NCBI GenBank assembly: GCA_050633465.1
Contig: JBOEGO010000022.1
Coordinates: forward strand, 1 to 64,000
Direction: 5' to 3'
DNA: 64,000 bases
Source: UBA3069 sp050633465
GTDB taxonomy: Bacteria > Pseudomonadota > Alphaproteobacteria > Rhodobacterales > Rhodobacteraceae
The notes under the pieces are model-generated. The model was not told the origin of the DNA and searched no databases. It was given only the letters and a program-made list of their open reading frames with translations. Each line of letters begins with the position of its first letter. The stretch's first letter is position 1. Below, piece after piece: positions 31,962-40,977 of the stretch. The translations under genes and the position numbers were made by a program.

Positions 31962-32993
31962 ATGACACAGCCCGCAAACACACAGCCCGCCAACGCACCG
32001 CTGATTGACCCGTTCCAGCGCGCCATTTCCTATCTGCGCGTTTCGGTCACCGACCGCTGCGATTTCCGCTGTGTCTATTGCATGTCCGAAAACATGACAT
32101 TCCTGCCGAAAAAGGAACTGCTCACACTCGAGGAACTGGACAGGCTCTGCTCCACCTTCATCGGCATGGGGGTGCAAAAGCTGCGCATCACCGGCGGTGA
32201 ACCACTGGTGCGCCGTGGCATCATGACCTTTTTCAACGCCATGTCGCGCCATTTGGACAGCGGCGCGTTGCAGGAACTGACCCTCACCACCAACGGCTCG
32301 CAACTGGGCCGTTTCGCCAGCGATCTTTACGCGGCTGGTGTGCGGCGGGTGAATGTCTCGCTCGACACACTGGATGAGGCCAAATTCGCGCAAATCACCC
32401 GCTGGGGCCGCCTGAAACAGGTGCTGGATGGCATTGATGCCGCCCAAACTGCGGGGCTGCGGGTCAAAATCAACGCCGTCGCGCTCAAGGATTTCAACGA
32501 AGAAGAGCTGTTCACCATCCAGTCATGGTGCGCCGAGCGCGACATGGACCTGACCTTTATCGAAGTCATGCCCATGGGCGACATCGGCAACGAGGACCGG
32601 ATCGGCCAATACTGGTCGCTCAAGGACCTGCGCAGCCGCCTTGCCGAACGCTTTACCCTGACCGATCTGACGGAACGATCCGGCGGTCCGGCGCGCTATG
32701 TGCGCCTCAATGAAACGGGTCAGAAAATCGGCTTTATCACGCCGCTGTCACATAATTTCTGCGAAAGCTGCAACCGCGTGCGCATCACCTGCACCGGCGA
32801 AATCTATACCTGTCTGGGGCAGGAAGGGCACTCCGACCTGCGCGGCCCCCTGCGCGGCTCAACCGATGACAGCGTGCTGCAAAACGCCATCCGTGCCGCG
32901 ATTGAACTGAAACCCAAAGGTCATGATTTCGACTATTCCCGTCAGGATGTCGCCGGCCGCGTCTCGCGCCACATGAGCCACACCGGCGGCTAA
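31962..32993 (+). CDS. moaA: GTP 3',8-cyclase MoaA
   Basis: Radical SAM enzyme starting molybdopterin synthesis from GTP. 343 residues with the N-terminal cluster motif CDFRCVYC (C33, C37, C40), the GGEPLVRRG segment, a second [4Fe-4S] cluster near the C-terminus (FCESCNRVRITCTGEIYTC), and the C-terminal GG that is needed for activity. Molybdopterin would serve the exported hydroxylase encoded at 54456-57166. No other moa gene is in the window. Confidence 0.97.
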   Translation: MTQPANTQPANAPLIDPFQRAISYLRVSVTDRCDFRCVYCMSENMTFLPKKELLTLEELDRLCSTFIGMGVQKLRITGGEPLVRRGIMTFFNAMSRHLDSGALQELTLTTNGSQLGRFASDLYAAGVRRVNVSLDTLDEAKFAQITRWGRLKQVLDGIDAAQTAGLRVKINAVALKDFNEEELFTIQSWCAERDMDLTFIEVMPMGDIGNEDRIGQYWSLKDLRSRLAERFTLTDLTERSGGPARYVRLNETGQKIGFITPLSHNFCESCNRVRITCTGEIYTCLGQEGHSDLRGPLRGSTDDSVLQNAIRAAIELKPKGHDFDYSRQDVAGRVSRHMSHTGG

Positions 32994-33101
32994 CCCGTTG
33001 ACTGCGCAGGCAATATTCCCCTGCAACACACACGCGCCACCCGTGCCCTTGGCTCCGCCATCGCAGGCGCGCCGATCGTTGCCCTGACCGTCTGGGCGCA
33101 T

Positions 33102-33338
33102 GTGGCATTTGTCAACGGCACCGCCCTGACCATGGGCCAGGATCCGATGGCACCGTCGCTGCCCCTCACCAACCTACACCTGCTGATCGACCCGGTTTGG
33201 CGTGCTGCGCTGCTGGTGCCACCTCTCTGGCTGCTGGCCATGCTGTCAGGCCCCTGGCCACTGCGGGTCTTCTCGGCGCTCACATTGCTGGGCGGCTGGG
33301 CTGGGCGGCTGGTATCGGGTCGCCGAATCACAGGCTAG
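33102..33338 (+). CDS. Small membrane protein after moaA, start uncertain
   Basis: A 78-codon frame from GTG, in the same frame as moaA and open right from the moaA stop codon. Upstream codons also read as a plausible hydrophobic segment (SAIAGAPIVALTVWAHVAF), so the true start may be an earlier non-ATG codon. Two further hydrophobic stretches follow (WRAALLVPPLWLLAML; FSALTLLGGWAGRL). No ribosome-binding site is obvious. It could instead be chance in GC-rich DNA. Confidence 0.42.
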   Translation: MAFVNGTALTMGQDPMAPSLPLTNLHLLIDPVWRAALLVPPLWLLAMLSGPWPLRVFSALTLLGGWAGRLVSGRRITG

Positions 33339-33632
33339 CAGCTTCGCCTCTCATTTCGGCAACACATGGCGCAGCAAAGAGGCCTTTAACGCACTCTTTT
33401 ACCACAGCCCGCAAACACCCGCCCGCATGGCCCTGTCATTGCTGGCCTATCTGGCCCTGCTCTCGCGCCTGAATCGCCGCCGACCCAACTTTTTCTTGGA
33501 AAAAATACTCCCGCCGGAGGCTCCCGTCCCAACAGGATGTCCCACCACCAGCCCCGAAACACAAACCGCACCGCCAAAGGCCCCGCGCGCGGCGGCCCCG
33601 CCCGCCCAAGCGGGGCCTTGCCACCTGTCACT
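33339..33632. other. Non-coding gap between the post-moaA ORF and the M20 hydrolase
   Basis: About 290 nt between convergent genes. Apart from the terminator-like element at 33489-33520 and a Pro/Ala-coding, low-complexity stretch, nothing gene-like was seen. Confidence 0.55.
33489..33520 (-). terminator. Hairpin plus T-rich element after the M20 hydrolase operon (element copy 3)
   Basis: On the minus strand: CCTCC, GGCG, GGAG, then TATTTTTTCC and AAGAAAAAG. A small GC stem followed by TATTTTTT is terminator-like. It lies 113 nt after the stop of the gene at 33633-34799. It shares its hairpin and layout with the copy at 46721-46752. Confidence 0.55.
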
Positions 33633-34799
33633 TTACCCCAAAGGCATGCGTTTTTCAGCAATCTCGGCCCACCAGGAACAGCCCGCCGGTATCGCCTCGT
33701 CGTTGAAGTTATATTCGGGGTGATGCACCATCGCCGTGTCGCCATTGCCAACCAGAATATAGGCCCCCGGGCGCTCCTCCAGCATGAATGCAAAATCCTC
33801 GCCGCCCATGATCAGCGGGGCCTCGTCACAGGCCCCCGATACCGACCGCGCCATCTCGGCGGCAAATTCGGTCTGCGCCCCGTGGTTCACCATCACCGGA
33901 TAGTTGCGCGTGTAATCCAGCGTCGCCGTGGCACCAAAACTGGCCGCGATGCCCGATACGATCTTGCCCAGACGTTCCTCGCATAAATCCCGCATTGCGG
34001 GGCTTAACGTGCGCACCGTGCCCTTCATCGCCACGCGCTGCGGGATCACGTTGAACGCCTTGGAACTGGATTCGATGGATGTGATCGACACCACCACATT
34101 TTCCACCGGATCGGCATTGCGCGCCGCAATGGATTGCGCCGCCGTCACGATATGCGCCGCCACCAGCGTGCTGTCGATGGTTTCATGGGGTTTCGCGGCG
34201 TGCCCGCCCAATCCCTCGACGTTGATTTCAAAAATATCCGTGGCGGCGAAAAACGCCCCCTCACGGATGGCAAAAGTGCCCGTTGGCATGCCGGGCCAGT
34301 TGTGCATGCCGTATACTTCCTGCACGCCGAACCGCTCCATCATGCCATCCTCGCACATCTCGCGGCCACCGCCGCCGCCCTCTTCGGCGGGTTGGAAAAT
34401 CACCACCACAGTGCCGTCAAAATTGCGGGTTTCGGCCAGATATTTCGCCGCGCCCAGCAACATCGCCGTATGGCCGTCATGGCCACAGGCATGCATCGCC
34501 CCATCGGTTTTCGAGGCATAGTCCAGCCCGGTTTGTTCGTGAATCGGCAACGCATCCATATCGGCGCGCAACCCGATGACCTTGCCCGAACCCTGCCCGC
34601 GCCCCTTGATCACACCGACCACACCGGTGCGCCCGATGCCGGTCACCACCTGGTCACAGCCGAAATCGCCCAGTTTTTCAGCAACCACCTTGGCGGTGCG
34701 CACCGTATCAAACAGGATTTCGGGATGTTCGTGCAAATCACGACGCCATGCGGTGATTTCGGCCTGCAATTCGGCGAAACGATTCTTCACGGGCATCAT
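33633..34799 (-). CDS. M20 amidohydrolase (hippurate hydrolase type)
   Basis: 388-residue zinc- or manganese-dependent amidohydrolase. Metal-ligand motifs: MHACGHDGHTAMLLG, QPAEEGGGGGREM and the GGEDFAFML region; a dimerisation domain interrupts the catalytic one (about 185-300). The family removes acyl groups from N-acyl amino acids. It lies 25 nt after the argE-like gene and follows an oligopeptide ABC ATPase gene on the same strand, so it probably processes imported acylated amino acids or peptides. Two ATGs in tandem follow GGAGG. Confidence 0.92.
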   Translation of the reverse strand: MMPVKNRFAELQAEITAWRRDLHEHPEILFDTVRTAKVVAEKLGDFGCDQVVTGIGRTGVVGVIKGRGQGSGKVIGLRADMDALPIHEQTGLDYASKTDGAMHACGHDGHTAMLLGAAKYLAETRNFDGTVVVIFQPAEEGGGGGREMCEDGMMERFGVQEVYGMHNWPGMPTGTFAIREGAFFAATDIFEINVEGLGGHAAKPHETIDSTLVAAHIVTAAQSIAARNADPVENVVVSITSIESSSKAFNVIPQRVAMKGTVRTLSPAMRDLCEERLGKIVSGIAASFGATATLDYTRNYPVMVNHGAQTEFAAEMARSVSGACDEAPLIMGGEDFAFMLEERPGAYILVGNGDTAMVHHPEYNFNDEAIPAGCSWWAEIAEKRMPLG

Positions 34800-34823
34800 G
34801 CGCCCTCCTTTTATTTCAGATAG

Positions 34824-35978
34824 TTATAGACGGTCCAGCAGGTCGCGCATGAATGCCTCGCCTGCCTGAAACTGCGTGATTTCGATATATTCGTCCGGCT
34901 GGTGCGCCTGTTCGATATTGCCGGGGCCACAGACCACAGCCGACAGCCCACGCCGCTGGAAATACCCGGCCTCGGTGCCATAGCTGACCACATGGCTGCC
35001 GTTATCGCCGGTCAATTGGCGCACCAATGCCTCGGCCTCGCTGGCGGGGTCCGGGCGCAAACCGGGACCGTTGAATTTCTCACTCAGCTCTATGAAACAG
35101 CTTGGCTGGATCGCCTTCATCTCTGCCTCGATCCGCGCCACCTCGGCACGCACGCGGGCCTCCCACTCTTCGGGGCTGTCCCCCGGCACCAGCCGGACCG
35201 ACAGCACGAAATTGCAATCCTTGGCGGTGATGTTATGGGCGGTGCCACCGCTGATCACGCCGACATGCACATTGGTCCATGGCGGATCAAACATCGCATC
35301 CCCGGGGCGCGGCGTTGCCGCCATCGCCTCGGCGTTCATGCGGTTGGCCCAGTCGATCAGCTTGGCCCCCTCCATGATCGCATTCACCCCGCGATGCGCC
35401 AGTGACGAATGGATCTCAAACCCGCGCAAATGCACATCCCATGCCGCGCCGCCCTTGTGGGCGCTGACCGCCTGCATCTGCGTCGGCTCGCCGATGATCG
35501 CGGCGCTGGCGCGGGGGAAATGCGGCAGGGCATCCTCTAACAACGGGTCCGCGCCGATCAGCCCGACCTCCTCGTCATAGGTCAGGGCCAGTTGCAACGG
35601 GCGAGTGACGCCGCGGTGCTGCGCCTCGACCATGGCCCAGATCGCCAAGGCATCAAATGATTTCATATCACAGCAGCCACGGCCAAAATATTTGCCGTCG
35701 GCTTCGGTCACGACAAACGGGTCGGTCGCCCAATCCTGACCATCCACCGGCACCACATCCGTGTGGCCCGACAAAACCAGCCCGCCATCGACCCAGGGGC
35801 CGGCATGCGCCCACAGCCCCGCCTTGGGTTCGTCGGCATGGATATGGCGATAGGTCTTGACCCCGTGACCATCCAGATAATCCTGCACCCAATCAATCAG
35901 CGGCAGGTTGCTATCGCGCGACACGGTGGGAAACCCCACCAGTTTTTCCATTATTTCGTATGGGGTTAAGCGATCCAT
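34824..35978 (-). CDS. argE: Acetylornithine deacetylase-type M20 peptidase
   Basis: 384-residue M20A hydrolase. Metal and catalytic motifs: VLSGHTDVVPVDGQDW (H and D), YFGRGCCDMKSFDALA, and LTYDEEVGLIGADPLL with the general-base Glu. It could deacetylate N-acetylornithine or a similar N-acyl amino acid. In this operon with a peptide ABC transporter, a catabolic role is as likely as arginine synthesis. The ATG at 35976-35978 overlaps nothing but lies 3 nt after the ABC gene stop; an in-frame GTG precedes it. Confidence 0.88.
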   Translation of the reverse strand: MDRLTPYEIMEKLVGFPTVSRDSNLPLIDWVQDYLDGHGVKTYRHIHADEPKAGLWAHAGPWVDGGLVLSGHTDVVPVDGQDWATDPFVVTEADGKYFGRGCCDMKSFDALAIWAMVEAQHRGVTRPLQLALTYDEEVGLIGADPLLEDALPHFPRASAAIIGEPTQMQAVSAHKGGAAWDVHLRGFEIHSSLAHRGVNAIMEGAKLIDWANRMNAEAMAATPRPGDAMFDPPWTNVHVGVISGGTAHNITAKDCNFVLSVRLVPGDSPEEWEARVRAEVARIEAEMKAIQPSCFIELSEKFNGPGLRPDPASEAEALVRQLTGDNGSHVVSYGTEAGYFQRRGLSAVVCGPGNIEQAHQPDEYIEITQFQAGEAFMRDLLDRL

Positions 35979-35981
35979 CAC

Positions 35982-37826
35982 TTAGTATCCGCTGTCAGTT
36001 GTCAAAACCATATGGCCGGGGGATACCTCGCGGTATGCGCTTGGCGCGGCCTTGTATTCCACGGGGTGTATCGGCGATGGGATCGGTTTGAAATTCAAAT
36101 CCTTTTCCGATTTGCGCTGGCGCGGGTCAGCGATGGGGACCGCCTGCATCAGCGCCTGCGTATAGGGGTGCTGCGGGTTTTCAAACACCGCCGCGCGTGG
36201 CCCCATTTCCACGATCCGGCCCAGATACATCACCCCCACATCATGGCTGACCCGTTCGACCACCGCCATATCGTGGCTGATAAACAGAAACGACAGCCCC
36301 AGTTCGGCCTGCAATTCCATCATCAGGTTCAACACCTGCGCCTGCACAGATACATCCAGCGCCGAAACGGCCTCGTCTGCGACGATCAGTTTCGGGTTCA
36401 GGGCCAGCGCACGGGCAATCGCCACCCGCTGGCGCTGACCGCCCGACAATTCATGGGGAAAGCGGCGTTTGAAACTGCGCGGCAGTTCGACCCGGTCAAA
36501 CAGCATATCCACCCGCTCCTGCAACGCCTTGCCCTTGTGGGTGCCATAATTCCACATCGGTTCGGCCACCTGATCGGCCAGCGACATCTGCGGGTTCAGC
36601 GATGCAAATGGATCCTGAAACACCATCTGCATGTCCTCGCGGGCGCGGTGCAACCCTGCCCCGTCCAGCGACAGAATATCGGTGCCCCCCAATGTCACCG
36701 ACCCCGACAGCGGGTCCACCAGCCGCAACAGGCTGCGCCCGACGGTGGATTTGCCACAGCCCGATTCCCCGACCAGCGACAGGGTGCGCCCCTTGTTGAT
36801 GGTAAAGGACACATCCTCGACGGCATGCACATTGGCCACGGTGCGGCGCAAAAACCCGCCCTTGACCGGAAAGCGCGTGATCAGGTTTTTCACCTCTAAC
36901 AGGGGGGAATCCGTGCCCTTGATCGGCATCGGCGTCACATTGTCCGCCCCGAACATGCGCATCGGCTCGGGCAGCGCCTTGCCGCGCATCTCGCCCAATC
37001 GCGGCACGGCGGCCAACAGGGCCTTGGTGTAATCATGCTGCGGGTTTTCGAATATTTCCTCGACCGTGCCCTCTTCTACCTTATTGCCGCGAAACATCAC
37101 GACCACGCGGTCGGCCATCTGCGCCACCACCGCCATATCATGGGTGATAAACATCACCGCCGTGCCGGTTTCGCGTTTCAGCCTGTCCATCAGGGCCAGA
37201 ATTTCGGCCTGAATCGTCACATCCAGCGCCGTGGTCGGTTCATCCGCAATCAACAGGCGAGGCGCACAGGCCAGCGCCATGGCGATCACCACGCGCTGAC
37301 GCATCCCGCCCGACAATTCATGCGGATACTGGTGGATGCGCCGCTCTGCTTCGGGGATGCGCACCTCGCGCAGCAACTCCAATGCACGGGCCTCTGCCTG
37401 TTTTTTGGTCATTCCCTTGTGAACGCGCAATCCTTCGGTCAATTGCCGCCCGACGGTAAACACAGGGTTCAGCGCCGTCATCGGCTCCTGAAAAATCATG
37501 CCGATTTCATTGCCGCGAATCCCGCGCATTTCGGCTGCATCAGCGGCGGCCAGATCAATTTCGCCGCCCGCCCGGCGGTCAAACAGCATCCGCCCGCCCG
37601 CTATTTCACCACCGCCGTATTCCACCAACCGCATCAACGACAGGCTGGAAACCGATTTACCAGACCCCGATTCCCCAACAATACAAACGGTTTCACCCGA
37701 ATTGATGGTGAATGACACATCCTGCACACCCAGCACAGGCCCGTCCTTGGTTTGAAACGACACCCGCAGGTTTTCGATACGGGCAATGGGCGTTGGCTCT
37801 GGCGCTTGGGGTGAGTCGTCCAGCAT
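35982..37826 (-). CDS. Dipeptide/oligopeptide ABC transporter, fused double ATP-binding protein
   Basis: 614-residue protein made of two ATPase domains, corresponding to separate DppD and DppF in E. coli. Each half has Walker A (GESGSGKS and GESGCGKS), the signature (LSGGMRQRVVIA and LSGGQRQRVAIA) and Walker B (LLIADEPTTALD and LIVADEAVSALD). Each ends with the oligopeptide-type C-terminal extension. It powers the permeases encoded divergently at 39913-41941. The ATG at 37824-37826 follows AGGA; the longer frame begins at TTG. Confidence 0.95.
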   Translation of the reverse strand: MLDDSPQAPEPTPIARIENLRVSFQTKDGPVLGVQDVSFTINSGETVCIVGESGSGKSVSSLSLMRLVEYGGGEIAGGRMLFDRRAGGEIDLAAADAAEMRGIRGNEIGMIFQEPMTALNPVFTVGRQLTEGLRVHKGMTKKQAEARALELLREVRIPEAERRIHQYPHELSGGMRQRVVIAMALACAPRLLIADEPTTALDVTIQAEILALMDRLKRETGTAVMFITHDMAVVAQMADRVVVMFRGNKVEEGTVEEIFENPQHDYTKALLAAVPRLGEMRGKALPEPMRMFGADNVTPMPIKGTDSPLLEVKNLITRFPVKGGFLRRTVANVHAVEDVSFTINKGRTLSLVGESGCGKSTVGRSLLRLVDPLSGSVTLGGTDILSLDGAGLHRAREDMQMVFQDPFASLNPQMSLADQVAEPMWNYGTHKGKALQERVDMLFDRVELPRSFKRRFPHELSGGQRQRVAIARALALNPKLIVADEAVSALDVSVQAQVLNLMMELQAELGLSFLFISHDMAVVERVSHDVGVMYLGRIVEMGPRAAVFENPQHPYTQALMQAVPIADPRQRKSEKDLNFKPIPSPIHPVEYKAAPSAYREVSPGHMVLTTDSGY

Positions 37827-38121
37827 GGGGCATCCTGTCAAAGCGGTTGTAATGCCCTGACGCTACAGATGCGGCTGCACCAGTGTCAAACGGTCAACCC
37901 GAATCTTGCGGCTTGGCCTCGCGTCACCCAATGGCAAGGCTTGCTTTTTTTGATCATTAGGTTTGGAATGGATGCAACCGTGGGGGAAGCGGTGCAAAAC
38001 CATGCGCCATTTGGCAGCGACAAGACGGCAACAGACCGTCTGCTCTGCCTTTATATCCCGCTCCACGGATGTATCAGCCGCGCCAACAGGCGCGGTCCGA
38101 CCAACAAGGAGAGCGAGAGAC
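37827..38121. other. Divergent regulatory region of the peptide transporter
   Basis: 295 nt between the ATPase gene (minus) and the substrate-binding gene (plus). It must hold both promoters. There is a T-rich stretch CTTGCTTTTTTTGATCATTAG around 37939-37960 and no protein-like frame. No confident operator was identified. Confidence 0.55.
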
Positions 38122-39825
38122 ATGAAACTGAAAACCACCCTGCTGGGCGCTGCGGCGGCGTTTGCGATGGCCCCCGCGGCCATGGCCGAACGCGGCAGCG
38201 ACGGCAACGTCAATGTGATCTACTGGCAGGCGCCCTCGATCATGAACCCCTACCTGTCATCGGGCACCAAGGACATCGAGGCATCCTCGCTGGTGCTGGA
38301 ACCCATGGGCCGTTTCGATCCCACCGGCAAACCCGTGGCATGGCTGGCGACCGAAATTCCCACCGTTGAAAACGGCGGCGTTTCTGCCGATCTGACCTCT
38401 ATCACATGGAAGCTGAAGGACGGGCTGAAATGGTCCGACGGCAGCGATGTCACATCTGCCGACATCGTGTTCACCGGCGAATATTGCATGCACCCCGAAG
38501 GCGGCTGTGCCCAGCTGGAAAAATTCGGCGGCATCAAAAGCATCGAAGCCGTGGATGCGATGACCGTCACCATCACCTTTGACGAACCCAAACCATACCC
38601 CTACCTGCCGTTCATGGGCGCGGAATCCCCGATCCTGCAAAAGGCACAGTTTTCCGAATGTCTGGGCGCCAAAGCCCCCGAATGCACCTCGGCCAACTTT
38701 ACCCCCATCGGCACCGGCCCCTTTGTGGTGGATGAATTCAAACCCAACGACGTGATTTCCCTGTCGGCCAACGACACATTCCGCGATCCGGCCAAACCCG
38801 CCTTTGCCACCATGACCCTAAAGGGCGGCGGCGATGCCACCTCGGCGGGGCGCGCGGTGCTGGAAACCGGCGAATATGATTACGCATGGAACCTGCAACT
38901 GGCCCCCGATGTCATCGCCAAGATGGAAGAAGCGGGCAAAGGCAAAACCGTCACCGGTTTCGGCACGCTGGTCGAACGGATCGAATTGAACCTGACCGAT
39001 CCCAGCCCCGATCTGCCCGAGGGCGAGCGCGCCACCGCCAAACATCCGCACCCCTTCCTGTCGGATCTGAACGTGCGCAAGGCCCTGTCGATGGCGATTG
39101 ACCGCAACCTGCTGGTTGAAATCGGTTACGGTCAGGCCGGTCGCCCGACCTGTAACCTTGTGTCGGCCCCCACCGTTTATGCATCGCCCAACACCGATTG
39201 CATGACGCAGGACATTGACGGCGCCAAGGCGCTGCTGGAATCCGCAGGCTATGTCGACAGCGATGGCGATGGCATCCGCGAAAAAGACGGCGTGAAACTC
39301 TCCGTGGTCTACCAGACCTCGACCAATGCCGTGCGTCAGGATTTTCAGGCGATCATCAAGGAATGGTGGGGCGAAATCGGCGTTGAAACCGAACTGCGCA
39401 ACATCTCCGGTTCGGTGTTCTTTGGTGGTGATCCGGGTTCCCCCGACACCTTCCAGAAATTCTATGCCGATGTGGAAATGTATGCCAACAACTTCCCCGG
39501 CACCGACCCCGAAGGCTATCTGGCGCAATACACCTGCGACAAGGCCCCGCGCCCCGAAACGCAGTGGCAAGGCCAGAACATCAACCGTTTCTGCGATCCC
39601 GAATATGACGCGATGATCGAAGAGCTGGCAAAAACCGGCGAAATCGACAAACGCGCCGCATTGGCGATCCGTTTGAACGAGATGCTGACCAAAGACACCT
39701 ATACCATCCTGCCGCTGGTGGACCGTGGTCGGGTGTCCGCCCACTCCAACAGCCTTGGCGGTGTGGACCTGAACACATGGGATTCCGAAATCTGGAATGC
39801 CGCTGACTGGTATCGCATGAAATAA
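38122..39825 (+). CDS. ABC transporter substrate-binding protein, family 5 (peptide/opine)
   Basis: 567-residue periplasmic solute-binding protein. The signal peptide runs to MAPAAMA (cleavage near residue 22). The mature protein starts with SDGNVNVIYWQAPSIMNPYL, and the family core SSLVLEPMGRFDPTGKPVAWLATE, DLNVRKALSMAIDRNLLVEIGYG and DVEMYANNFPGTDPEGYLAQYTC is visible. Start chosen for AAGGAGAGCGAGAGAC upstream and the signal peptide. A hairpin after the stop probably makes it more abundant than the permeases. Confidence 0.94.
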   Translation: MKLKTTLLGAAAAFAMAPAAMAERGSDGNVNVIYWQAPSIMNPYLSSGTKDIEASSLVLEPMGRFDPTGKPVAWLATEIPTVENGGVSADLTSITWKLKDGLKWSDGSDVTSADIVFTGEYCMHPEGGCAQLEKFGGIKSIEAVDAMTVTITFDEPKPYPYLPFMGAESPILQKAQFSECLGAKAPECTSANFTPIGTGPFVVDEFKPNDVISLSANDTFRDPAKPAFATMTLKGGGDATSAGRAVLETGEYDYAWNLQLAPDVIAKMEEAGKGKTVTGFGTLVERIELNLTDPSPDLPEGERATAKHPHPFLSDLNVRKALSMAIDRNLLVEIGYGQAGRPTCNLVSAPTVYASPNTDCMTQDIDGAKALLESAGYVDSDGDGIREKDGVKLSVVYQTSTNAVRQDFQAIIKEWWGEIGVETELRNISGSVFFGGDPGSPDTFQKFYADVEMYANNFPGTDPEGYLAQYTCDKAPRPETQWQGQNINRFCDPEYDAMIEELAKTGEIDKRAALAIRLNEMLTKDTYTILPLVDRGRVSAHSNSLGGVDLNTWDSEIWNAADWYRMK

Positions 39826-39832
39826 TGCCTAA

Positions 39833-39859
39833 GGGGGCGGGCTGTTACGGCCCGCCCCC
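39833..39859 (+). terminator. GC-rich stem-loop between substrate-binding and permease genes
   Basis: GGGGGCGGGC, loop TGTTACG, GCCCGCCCCC: a perfect 10-bp stem 8 nt after the stop codon, no T-run. A typical partial terminator or 3'-end protector within ABC transporter operons. Confidence 0.7.
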
Positions 39860-39912
39860 AATCCATTCGCCCCCTCAACACCCCAGACCCATAACCCAAG
39901 GCGTCCCCGCGT

Positions 39913-40977
39913 ATGCTTACCTTTACCATCCGACGGCTGGTGCTGTCCGTGCCGACGCTTTTGTTTATCAGTCTTGTGATATTTCTTTTGCTGGAACTGG
40001 CCCCCGGTGATCCCATGGCGCAGGTTCCCCTGACCGTCCCGCCAGAAGTAAAAGAGAAAATGCGCCTTGCCCTTGGGCTGGGCGAACCGACCCATATCCG
40101 GTTTTTCAAATGGCTGGTGCGGTTTTTCTGGATCGAACCGCAGGTGTTCATCGACTGGATGACCACCAAATCGGCGCTGGCCGGTATCCTGCCCGATACC
40201 GATTTCTACACCCCATGCGGCGTGGGCGTGGCCGGCGAATGCGACCTGCGCATCCTGTCGTGGCAAACCCGTTCGCCGGTGATGGATATCGTGGTGCAAC
40301 GCCTGCCGCAAACCCTGTGGGTGGTCGGGCTGGCCTATATCGTCGGGGTGCTGATCGCCCTGCCCATCGGCATCTATTCCGCCTACCGCCAGTATTCGGT
40401 ATTCGACCAATCGGGCACCTTTATCACCATGGTCGGGTTTTCGATCCCGCCGTTCTTTACCGGCCCGCTGCTGATCGTGATCTTTTCGGTCTATCTGGGC
40501 TGGTTGCCCTCGATCTATGACACCACGCACAGGGTCACGGACTGGGACAGCTTTGTGATCCAGTTCAAACAGATGATCATGCCCGTCATGGTGCTGGCAC
40601 TGCAAACCACGGCGCAGATCAGCCGCTATATGCGTGCCTCTATGCTGGATAACCTCAATCAGGATTACGTGCGCACCGCCCGCGCCAAAGGCCTGTCAGA
40701 GGCGGTGGTGGTCATGGTCCACGTGTTGCGCAATTCCATGATCCCCGTGGTCACCGTGATTGCACTGGGGATGCCCGCCATTTTCGGCGGCGCCATCATC
40801 ACCGAAGAGGTGTTCAAGGTGAACGGCATCGGCGCGCTGCTGATCGGCGCGCTGTTTGCCAATGACCTGCCCATGGTGATGACCCTGACATTCATGTTCG
40901 CGATCCTGATCGTGCTGTTCAACCTGATCGCCGATATCCTCTATGGCGTGCTTGACCCAAGGATCCGCTATGACTGA
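39913..40977 (+). CDS. Peptide ABC transporter permease (DppB type)
   Basis: 354-residue inner-membrane subunit with an N-terminal membrane helix (FTIRRLVLSVPTLLFISLVIFLLLE), a longer-than-usual periplasmic stretch (about 60-120, with two Cys: PCGVGVAGEC), and five further helices. It carries the coupling-helix motif YVRTARAKGLSEAVVVMVHVLRN. Forms the channel with the DppC-type subunit. The gene overlaps the next one by 8 nt. Confidence 0.93.
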   Translation: MLTFTIRRLVLSVPTLLFISLVIFLLLELAPGDPMAQVPLTVPPEVKEKMRLALGLGEPTHIRFFKWLVRFFWIEPQVFIDWMTTKSALAGILPDTDFYTPCGVGVAGECDLRILSWQTRSPVMDIVVQRLPQTLWVVGLAYIVGVLIALPIGIYSAYRQYSVFDQSGTFITMVGFSIPPFFTGPLLIVIFSVYLGWLPSIYDTTHRVTDWDSFVIQFKQMIMPVMVLALQTTAQISRYMRASMLDNLNQDYVRTARAKGLSEAVVVMVHVLRNSMIPVVTVIALGMPAIFGGAIITEEVFKVNGIGALLIGALFANDLPMVMTLTFMFAILIVLFNLIADILYGVLDPRIRYD

